Of a stretch of DNA of 40,742 nt, positions 34,751-40,742 are shown piece by piece (position 1 is the stretch's first letter; the number at the start of each line of letters is the position of its first letter). The position numbers were made by a program, and so were the translations under genes. The notes beneath the pieces were generated by a model that was not told the origin of the DNA, searched no databases, and saw only the letters and a program-made list of their open reading frames with translations. Source of the DNA: Nitrospirota bacterium (GTDB lineage Bacteria > Nitrospirota > Thermodesulfovibrionia > Thermodesulfovibrionales > UBA6898); the NCBI GenBank assembly GCA_016217675.1, contig JACRHC010000049.1, forward strand, positions 1-40,742, given 5' to 3'.

Positions 34751-36040
34751 ATGGCAGCCAATATCTATCCCACCCGACTTTTTGTTGAGCTCACGACCAG
34801 GTGCAATCTGAAATGCGGCATGTGCGTGAAGCAGAATGGCATTGGCGGTATACCTGAAGGCAGCATGACACCAGAGACCTTTGAGGCCCTTGCCCCGGCA
34901 TTTCCTCATCTTGATGCGCTCGTGCTGAACGGGATAGGAGAGTCCCTGCTTAATCCTCATCTCGAGACGTTTATACGCAAGGCAAAGGCCCTCATGCCGG
35001 AGAAGGCATGGGTCGGATTTCAGTCTAATGGCATGGCGCTGAACGATCAACGGGCTGTATCTCTTCTTGATGCAGGGCTCGACCGCATCTGTTTGTCGAT
35101 CGATACGGTTTCAGATGACAGTTTTCGCACGATCAGGAGCGGCGGACAGATGAGCGGTATTGTGGCGGCAGTTTCGAGTCTGAACAAGGCCAGGGCACGG
35201 GGCAGGGGACGTGACCTCAGCATAGGGATCGAGTTTGTGCTGATGCGCAGCAACCTTGCCGAATTGCCTGAAGTCGTTCGCTGGGCAGGCAGAAACGGCG
35301 CCAGCTTTGCGATCGTCACTCACCTGCTGCCTTATCATAAAGACCTTGTCGCACAGACTGTCTACGATACCAATACTGCCAATGCCATCGCCCTGTTCGA
35401 ACATTGGAAAGCAGTAGCGCTGCAGGAAGGTCTTGACCTGCGGCAATATACTGATACTCTTACCAAGGTGGCAAGAACGCCGGAAGAAGAGCGGATCGTC
35501 TATTTTGTAGCGCAGATGCGAAGCGATGCGGAAACGCAGGGCATTACCCTTCACCTGGACCGTCTGCTCAGGAGGGACGAAGAGTGGCTGGCGACTGCTG
35601 AACGGGTCTTTGATGAGGCAAGGCTTGCCGCAGAAGAGGCAGGAGTGGAACTGACGCTCCCTGGTATGGCGCCGCGCAACACAAGGAAGTGCGAGTTTGT
35701 CGAGGGAAACAGCGCCTTTGTCTCCTGGGACGGAGATATCCATCCCTGCTATTTCCTCTGGCACCGGTACGCCTGCTATGTGGGCGGCCTTGCCAAAAAG
35801 GTGAAGCCCTGGGTCTTTGGCAATGTCCATGACCGGGACATTCATGCGATCTGGAACGATGCAGCCTCCTGCTCCTTTCGAAATAACGTGCTTGATTACA
35901 AATTCCCCTTCTGCTTTGATTGCGGTTTCGCTCTCTGTGACTATGTGAGCGAGGAGGAATTTGAACAGGACTGTTATCTTGAGTCTGTGCCCTGCGGCGC
36001 CTGCCTTTGGTGCACCGGGCTCTTTCATTGTCTCCAATAA
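34751..36040 (+). CDS. Radical SAM/SPASM protein, probable tungsten-enzyme maturase
   Basis: 429 residues. The radical SAM cluster is Cys18, Cys22 and Cys25 in TRCNLKCGMC, followed by LNGIGESLLNPHL and FQSNGMAL. The C-terminal SPASM region binds further clusters: DGDIHPCYFLWHRYACY, FCFDCGFALCDY and VPCGACLWCTGLFHC. This matches the type of radical SAM protein recorded next to tungsten AOR genes and proposed as their maturase. No strong ribosome site precedes the ATG. It may modify the AOR protein or its cofactor; the reaction is unknown. Confidence 0.85.
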   Translation: MAANIYPTRLFVELTTRCNLKCGMCVKQNGIGGIPEGSMTPETFEALAPAFPHLDALVLNGIGESLLNPHLETFIRKAKALMPEKAWVGFQSNGMALNDQRAVSLLDAGLDRICLSIDTVSDDSFRTIRSGGQMSGIVAAVSSLNKARARGRGRDLSIGIEFVLMRSNLAELPEVVRWAGRNGASFAIVTHLLPYHKDLVAQTVYDTNTANAIALFEHWKAVALQEGLDLRQYTDTLTKVARTPEEERIVYFVAQMRSDAETQGITLHLDRLLRRDEEWLATAERVFDEARLAAEEAGVELTLPGMAPRNTRKCEFVEGNSAFVSWDGDIHPCYFLWHRYACYVGGLAKKVKPWVFGNVHDRDIHAIWNDAASCSFRNNVLDYKFPFCFDCGFALCDYVSEEEFEQDCYLESVPCGACLWCTGLFHCLQ

Positions 36041-36109
36041 CCTGCTTGGCCCTTGCGCCAGACCGTGATATGCTGAAGGCAGAAGACCGGCGATAAGGAG
36101 GTATTTGCC

Positions 36110-36622
36110 ATGACAAACACCGGGGAAGGAAGATCAGAACAGGACAGCCGGAGGCGTTCCCTCGTGATTTTATTACAGCCCGAGGCTTCTCAAATGCCGG
36201 CGAGCGGCAACAGGGAGATCTCTTTTGAAAGAGCTATCCTGACGATCCGCAATGTTTCCGATGTTGAGCTGGCAAATGTTGTGCTCCATGCCACGCTCGG
36301 CCAGGAAGGCGGCACAGTCCAGGATATCACGGATTCACTCGCTCATTCTGTGCCTGCGTCAATTCCTCCCTTGGGGTTCGTCAGATGGGATCTGTATGAC
36401 CTTCTGCTTACTGCCCATCCGGGGGCAGCCAGCAAATTACATATGTTTGGGTACCGGGCAGCCCTGAACTGGAGGTTCGATCTTGCCTGCCGGGCGGAAT
36501 ATCGGTTGCCGGACTCTGCTGCGCCTGAACAGACACCGGAATTACGATGGACATTGCGATGGATTGTTCCTGATGCTTCGAGCGGAGACGTTGTCCTTGC
36601 GATTGAAGAGGTGATCATCTGA
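36110..36622 (+). CDS. Hypothetical protein
   Basis: 170 residues after a clear AAGGAGGT site. It is soluble and beta-rich by inspection (ERAILTIRNVSDVELANVVL, GFVRWDLYDLLL, ELRWTLRWIVPD), without signal peptide, Cys motifs or membrane segments. The sequence feel is that of an immunoglobulin-like or C2-like sandwich, but I recognise no family. It follows the radical SAM gene in the same direction after 69 bp and might belong to its operon. The 236 bp gap after it holds no clear signal. Confidence 0.65.
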   Translation: MTNTGEGRSEQDSRRRSLVILLQPEASQMPASGNREISFERAILTIRNVSDVELANVVLHATLGQEGGTVQDITDSLAHSVPASIPPLGFVRWDLYDLLLTAHPGAASKLHMFGYRAALNWRFDLACRAEYRLPDSAAPEQTPELRWTLRWIVPDASSGDVVLAIEEVII

Positions 36623-36858
36623 ATGATTTATAAAATTTTCTGACTATTGCCCCTCGATTTCAGTCTCGACAGTCGCAAGTAATAAATGTTTTTCAATGCA
36701 GTCACGTCTTGCGATTATGAATCATTGTGAAGTTCACAATCCATTCACAAAATACTGGTTTAATGGGGCCAAAGAAGATAGGATTTAAGAGAAACAGCCG
36801 AAACCGATTCGAAAACGGAATGTTTAATGGTTAACAGGAGAACAAGGAGGAGAGAGTT

Positions 36859-39081
36859 ATGAAACATCTTAAGAAAATAGGCCTGGCAATTGTGATCATG
36901 CTGATCATGATTCCTGTTGTTTCCGGGGCAGAGGGCCTCGGCAATGCCCGTCTCAGCCTCATGGATGGCGATGTGCAGATAAGGTCTGAGGATTCGTCTG
37001 ACTGGCTGCCGGCATCAGTGAACATGCCCCTGCGCGACGGCGACAGCATCTGGGTGCCAGATGGCGCACGGGCTGAAGTTCAAGTGTCAGGCGGGACACA
37101 GGTGAGGCTTGATGAGCTGACTTCTCTGGACCTCCTGAACATAAGCAGGGACTCCTCGCAGTTCTATCTTGCAGAGGGCAGCGCATATGTGAATTTCAGG
37201 GACAAAAGAAGTAACGGCCTTGTGCAGATCGACACGCCGGTATCTTCTGTCAGGGCGTATGACAGGGCAGCTTTTAATATTGATGTGGCAGGCAACGGCG
37301 ATACGGATGTATCGGTATACACAGGCCAGGTCCATGCAGAGAGCAGAAGTGGCAGCACAAGAGTAACTGCGGGAAACAGTCTGGCGATCAGCGATGATTA
37401 TGCGGACCTTGCTCCCCTGGGCCGTGCTGACGCGTGGGAACGCTGGAACTCAGACAGAGACCGCATGTTCGAAGAGAGAAGATTCAGTACACGGTATCTG
37501 CCTGATGAACTCGAAACCTATGCAAGCGATTTTGACGACAACGGGAAATGGGTTTCGGTTAGGGACTACGGCCATGTCTGGACACCGACTGTACAGGTTT
37601 CAGTCGGCTGGTCTCCTTACAGGCATGGCAGGTGGTGCTGGGTCGGCAGAGACTATGTCTGGATAGGGTATGAGCCCTGGGGATGGGCCCCGTATCACTA
37701 CGGCAGATGGGCATATGCGGCATCGGTTGGCTGGTTCTGGGTACCGCCTGCAAGAGGTTCTGTGTACTGGGGCCCTGGTTATGTGGGCTGGGTGCGAACG
37801 CCGACCTATGTAGCGTGGGTGCCTCTGGCTCCTCGTGAGACCTACTATGGGCATGGAAATTATGGACCGTACAGCGTAAACCTTATTAATGTGAACATCA
37901 ATACTATTGTTGTGAAAGGAACGTACAGGAATGTGCATGTGACCAACGGTGTTACAGTCGTTCATCGTGACACCTTTGTGAGGGGAAGACAGGTTGACTT
38001 CAAGGTCAGGGAAAATCCGTTTCTCAGGGAAAAGATTCATATTGGCAGGCCTGATATAAAGCCTGAAAGGGAATCGAGAATGGCGATCATCAGAGATATC
38101 CCGAAAGCCAAGGAACCGCCGAGGAAGATCAGAGAGATCAAGGTCGGTGAGATTAAGGAAAAGAGACCGATGGTCAGGGAAAGGGAGAAATCCGTATTAT
38201 TGCCTGATAGACCAGGGCAGCAGATGAGGGTGAAGACTGTTGAAACACCGAGGGACCGGAAGAAGGACGGACTAAAGGAACGGGGCCGGACGTTTAAGGG
38301 TTCAGAAAGACCGCAGATCGAGGAGAGGGGGAGGGTTGTAACCCCTGCTGAAAAGAGGATGTCTGATGAAAAGAATGAGCGTAAGGTGGACCGCCAGGGA
38401 ATTATACCGAAGGAAAAGGATAGCGGCTCAAGAGGCATAGCGCCGGCCGTTGAACCTTCCAGGAAGATACAGCCCCGTCAATTTGAACCGAAGGACCGCC
38501 AGACCGAACAACCAAAGCAGGAGGCTCAGCCGCCTGATCGCATAAAGAAGAGAGAGCCCAGGCCATTCGGTGAAAGCAGGCCAGAGCAGCCGAAGGTGAA
38601 ACAGAGGGAGCGCGAGCCTGTCCAGCAGAGGCAGATACAGAAGCAGGAGGCTCAGCCGCCCGAACGCATAAAGAAGAGAGAGCCCAGGCCAATCGGCGAA
38701 AGCGCACCAGAGCAGCCCAGGGTGAAACAGAGGGAGCGTGAGCCTGTCCAGCAGAGGCAGATACAGAAGCAGGAGGCTCAGCCGCCCGAACGCATAAAGA
38801 AGAGAGAACCCAGGCCAATCGGCGAAGGCGCACCTGAGCAGCCGAATGTGAAGCCAAGGGACCGTGAACCTGTGCAAAGCAGACAGTTGCAACGTGAGGA
38901 ACGTCAGCAGCAGCAACAGCCGGTTAAGCAGGATATCAGGCAGGACAAGAGGCAGGAGAGGCAGAAAGAAGAGAGGAATGTTCCGCAAGGCGGCGCAAAG
39001 GAAGAGCGCAAAAAGGTGCAGGATGAGAAAGAAGGCCGGAAGCCTTCAGGAGAAAGCAGCCAGCAGCCCCCGGCCCGATAA
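36859..39081 (+). CDS. FecR-domain secreted protein with Tyr/Trp-rich repeats and charged repeat tail
   Basis: 740 residues. The signal peptide is KKIGLAIVIMLIMIPVVSGA. A FecR-like domain follows (about residues 30-190), with LRDGDSIWVPDGARAEVQVS and FYLAEGSAYVNF. Residues about 234-330 are rich in Trp, Tyr and Gly (WSPYRHGRWCWVG, WIGYEPWGWAPYHYGRW), the DUF6600-type repeat of envelope proteins. From about residue 380 it is very basic and low in complexity, including three 42-residue repeats and a Gln-rich part. Likely periplasmic or surface exposed; function unknown. Both GGAGG and AGGAGA precede the ATG. Confidence 0.85.
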   Translation: MKHLKKIGLAIVIMLIMIPVVSGAEGLGNARLSLMDGDVQIRSEDSSDWLPASVNMPLRDGDSIWVPDGARAEVQVSGGTQVRLDELTSLDLLNISRDSSQFYLAEGSAYVNFRDKRSNGLVQIDTPVSSVRAYDRAAFNIDVAGNGDTDVSVYTGQVHAESRSGSTRVTAGNSLAISDDYADLAPLGRADAWERWNSDRDRMFEERRFSTRYLPDELETYASDFDDNGKWVSVRDYGHVWTPTVQVSVGWSPYRHGRWCWVGRDYVWIGYEPWGWAPYHYGRWAYAASVGWFWVPPARGSVYWGPGYVGWVRTPTYVAWVPLAPRETYYGHGNYGPYSVNLINVNINTIVVKGTYRNVHVTNGVTVVHRDTFVRGRQVDFKVRENPFLREKIHIGRPDIKPERESRMAIIRDIPKAKEPPRKIREIKVGEIKEKRPMVREREKSVLLPDRPGQQMRVKTVETPRDRKKDGLKERGRTFKGSERPQIEERGRVVTPAEKRMSDEKNERKVDRQGIIPKEKDSGSRGIAPAVEPSRKIQPRQFEPKDRQTEQPKQEAQPPDRIKKREPRPFGESRPEQPKVKQREREPVQQRQIQKQEAQPPERIKKREPRPIGESAPEQPRVKQREREPVQQRQIQKQEAQPPERIKKREPRPIGEGAPEQPNVKPRDREPVQSRQLQREERQQQQQPVKQDIRQDKRQERQKEERNVPQGGAKEERKKVQDEKEGRKPSGESSQQPPAR
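38521..38898 (+). repeat. Three tandem 126-bp repeats in the FecR-domain gene
   Basis: Copies begin at 38521, 38647 and 38773, exactly 126 bp (42 codons) apart, each opening GAGGCTCAGCCGCC and encoding EAQPP-D/E-RIKKREPRP. Copies two and three are the most alike, so the array probably expands and contracts by unequal recombination. Confidence 0.88.
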
Positions 39082-39099
39082 CGTTTTTTTTCGCTGAAG

Positions 39100-39132
39100 A
39101 AAGGGGAGCAGATGGCCTTCTGCTCCCCTTTC
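39100..39132 (+). terminator. Hairpin terminator after the FecR-domain gene
   Basis: AAAGGGGAGCAGA and TCTGCTCCCCTTT form a perfect 13-bp stem with a 6-base loop; the A and T ends supply a short T tract. A T8 run upstream of the stem suggests it may work in both directions. Confidence 0.75.
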
Positions 39133-39204
39133 GTATTTCTGAAAAACTCAGGGAAGCCTATCAATCTATGATATAATTTCAATATTTTTCAGAAGGAGAC
39201 TTGT

Positions 39205-39693
39205 ATGAATATATGCCCCTGCGGATCAAACCTGGCGTACGAAGCATGCTGCCAGGCAATCATAAAAGGCGAAAGAGCGGCGGAAACTGCTGAACAGCTC
39301 ATGCGCTCCCGGTACAGCGCATATGTAATGAAGGAAATAGACTATCTCCGCACCTCTCTCCATCCTGACCACTGTGCTGACTTCAACGAAAAGACGACCC
39401 GTGCCTGGGCAGAGGGTGCAGAGTGGCATGGTCTGGAGATCCTCGGGACAACCGGAGGCGGGTCTGATGAAAGTGAAGGCAAGGTTGAATTTGCAGTGTC
39501 ATACACTGAGCAGGGGACAAAAAAGGATTATCGCGAACGTGCCACCTTCAGCAAAAAAGACGGGACCTGGTACCTTGTGAGCGGTGAACCACTTCCTGCC
39601 AAGCAGGTAGTCCGTGAAGCACCGAAGACCGGCCGCAATGATCCATGCCCCTGCGGCAGCGGCAGGAAATTCAAGAAGTGCTGCGGCCAGTAG
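39205..39693 (+). CDS. YchJ-family protein with two SEC-C zinc motifs
   Basis: 162 residues. An N-terminal [14 protein letters not shown] and a C-terminal [17 protein letters not shown] are SEC-C zinc-binding motifs like those at the end of SecA. Between them lies the NTF2-like domain of the YchJ (UPF0225) family: [27 protein letters not shown] and [21 protein letters not shown]. The molecular role is not established. An AGAAGGAG site precedes the ATG. The next gene starts 6 bp after its stop. Confidence 0.88.
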   Translation: MNICPCGSNLAYEACCQAIIKGERAAETAEQLMRSRYSAYVMKEIDYLRTSLHPDHCADFNEKTTRAWAEGAEWHGLEILGTTGGGSDESEGKVEFAVSYTEQGTKKDYRERATFSKKDGTWYLVSGEPLPAKQVVREAPKTGRNDPCPCGSGRKFKKCCGQ

Positions 39694-39699
39694 CCGGGC

Positions 39700-40080
39700 A
39701 TGAAACGCTCGCGTACAATAACGCTGTCCCTTATCGCTACGCTCTCTCTCGGTCTCCAGGGCTGCAGTCAGAAGCAGACAACCAGCAGGGAGCTTTACGA
39801 AAGCAAGCAGAAGTGCATTGAGGACTGGGGTTCTGAGCAGGAGTGCGAAGAGGACAAAAATACCCGGTATTATTATGGCCCGCATTACTTTTATCGTGGC
39901 GGCAGGCCTCTGTATTTTCCCCGCGGGGATGACGACCCTGTTCCGGTGGGCAATCAGGCAGGATTTGCGAAGGTGCCTGAGGGTGCTAAATCCATCCATT
40001 CAACAAGCCGTGTAACCTCAACGCATATCAGCCGGGGCGGCTTCGGCAGGCTCGGCTCTTTCCATGGTTCCGGATCATAA
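39700..40080 (+). CDS. ygiB: YgiB-like lipoprotein
   Basis: 126 residues. Signal peptide with lipobox LQGC (Cys22), so the mature protein is lipid-anchored. It contains KCIEDWGSEQECEED, a YYYGPHYFYRGGRP segment and a Ser/Gly-rich end (RGGFGRLGSFHGSGS), the pattern of the DUF1190/YgiB family. It is followed 3 bp later by a ygiC-like gene, the arrangement known from enterobacteria, which supports the name. Its function in the envelope is unclear. Confidence 0.75.
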   Translation: MKRSRTITLSLIATLSLGLQGCSQKQTTSRELYESKQKCIEDWGSEQECEEDKNTRYYYGPHYFYRGGRPLYFPRGDDDPVPVGNQAGFAKVPEGAKSIHSTSRVTSTHISRGGFGRLGSFHGSGS

Positions 40081-40083
40081 GAG

Positions 40084-40742
40084 ATGAAAAGGCTGACGGT
40101 CGCTCCCCGGAAGAACTGGCAGGAGCGCATGGAGGAGATCGGTTTTACTTTTCATACCCCCGGCAGCACTTATTGGCAGGAGGACGCATACTACGAATTT
40201 TCGAGTGATCAGGTTGACCATATTGAAGCGGTCACTGAAGAGCTCCACGCCCTCTGCCTTGAGGCTGTCGATCATGTGGTCAGGAATGAGCTGTTCCTGA
40301 AGATGGGCATCACCGGGGCAGGCGCTGCCCTTGTCAGAGATTCCTGGTTTAGAGCTGACCGCTCATTATATGGACGGTTTGACCTGGTCTATGACAGCAA
40401 ACATGAGTTGAGGCTTCTTGAATACAATGCCGACACGCCGACCGCTCTTTTTGAGACAGCAGTTGTTCAGTGGGTCTGGCTGCAGGAGCAATTCCCTGAC
40501 ATGGACCAGTTCAATTCGGTCCATGAAAAACTGATGGATGTCTTTGGAGCAGTAGCTTCTTCCAGGGGCATATTGCAGCCCTTCTATTTCTCCTCGGTCA
40601 AGGACCATGAAGAGGACCGCGTAACGGTCGAATATCTGAGAGATGTTGCGCTTCAGGCAGGCTTCGATGCCCGGTATGTTTCTATGGAGGATATCGGATT
40701 CAGCAGTGAGACGAACAGGTTTTATGACATCGAGGAAAACGA
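40084..40742 (+). CDS. ygiC: Glutathionylspermidine synthase-like ATP-grasp protein YgiC (partial)
   Basis: 219 residues before the window ends. MKRLTVAPRKNWQERMEEIG, TYWQEDAYYEFS, GRFDLVYDSKHELRLLEYNADTPT and FETAVVQWVWLQEQF are the N-terminal landmarks of the glutathionylspermidine synthase family (about 385 residues in YgiC). The ATP-grasp catalytic core lies partly beyond the edge. Members form an amide bond using ATP; for YgiC-type proteins the true substrate is unsettled. It is coupled to ygiB. Confidence 0.88.
   Translation, partial: MKRLTVAPRKNWQERMEEIGFTFHTPGSTYWQEDAYYEFSSDQVDHIEAVTEELHALCLEAVDHVVRNELFLKMGITGAGAALVRDSWFRADRSLYGRFDLVYDSKHELRLLEYNADTPTALFETAVVQWVWLQEQFPDMDQFNSVHEKLMDVFGAVASSRGILQPFYFSSVKDHEEDRVTVEYLRDVALQAGFDARYVSMEDIGFSSETNRFYDIEEN

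Noticed and set aside
35111..36037. A 308-codon minus-strand frame opposite the radical SAM gene
   Set aside because: The plus-strand gene has a clear CxxxCxxC motif and SPASM cysteines; the opposite frame shows no plausible protein features.
38521..38898. CRISPR-like regular repeats
   Set aside because: The 126-bp units are contiguous, in frame and protein-coding, without spacers. No CRISPR array or cas gene is in the window.

Overview
The window looks like a chromosomal segment of an anaerobic, diazotrophic, Gram-negative bacterium. A deep-branching lineage such as Nitrospirota or Desulfobacterota is the best guess. This rests on a fused nifE-nifN gene, NifI-type PII proteins, a tungsten-type aldehyde:ferredoxin oxidoreductase, outer-membrane proteins and abundant sigma-54 promoters. 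The assignment is inference; there is no rRNA or marker gene to prove it. No tRNA, rRNA, CRISPR array or complete insertion sequence was seen.

Layout. 1-2063: end of an unidentified gene, a TPR protein with an HExxH motif, and a truncated MazG-like gene. 2125-5205 (minus strand): a patch of defence and toxin-antitoxin type genes and remnants (DUF3800, a helicase C-terminal piece, XRE regulator, DUF2442, DUF4160, a Fic remnant). 5206-10028: an M28 peptidase, a sigma-54 activator facing a small unknown gene that has its own perfect sigma-54 promoter, then PHP, RsmE and nitroreductase genes. 10263-24125: the nitrogenase region, nifH-D-K-EN(fused)-X-nifI1-nifI2-ferredoxin-GNAT, then nifB-modA-modB-modC-nifV. 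nifH and nifB each have a sigma-54 promoter with a NifA-type TGT-N10-ACA site 63-64 bp upstream. 24192-31490: an ammonium-sensing region, small NifA-like HTH protein-porin-amt-glnK, then amt-glnK, then amt. 31587-36040: a probable tungsten enzyme module (AOR, unknown protein, MoaD-like protein, radical SAM/SPASM protein). 36110-40742: an unknown gene, a FecR-domain envelope protein, a YchJ-like protein and a ygiB-ygiC pair cut by the window end.

How it works together. NifH and NifDK are the nitrogenase. NifB, NifEN, NifX and NifV make and carry the iron-molybdenum cofactor with homocitrate, ModABC imports molybdate, and the ferredoxin supplies electrons or takes part in assembly. NifI1 and NifI2 are expected to switch nitrogenase activity, while the two GlnK proteins are expected to gate the three Amt channels. 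nifA with its ATPase domain, nifU and nifS are not in the window.

Most notable: (1) a repeated near-palindrome, CTACAA-N2-TTGTAG, sits upstream of three closely similar sigma-54-like promoters that head the three amt transcription units, at 43, 45 and 54 bp. The first gene of this apparent regulon is an 83-residue free-standing DNA-binding domain resembling the end of NifA. (2) Three different dispersed repeat elements lie in frame inside nifEN, and one of them forms the linker that joins the NifE and NifN halves. The same repeat families fill the gaps between the other nif genes.
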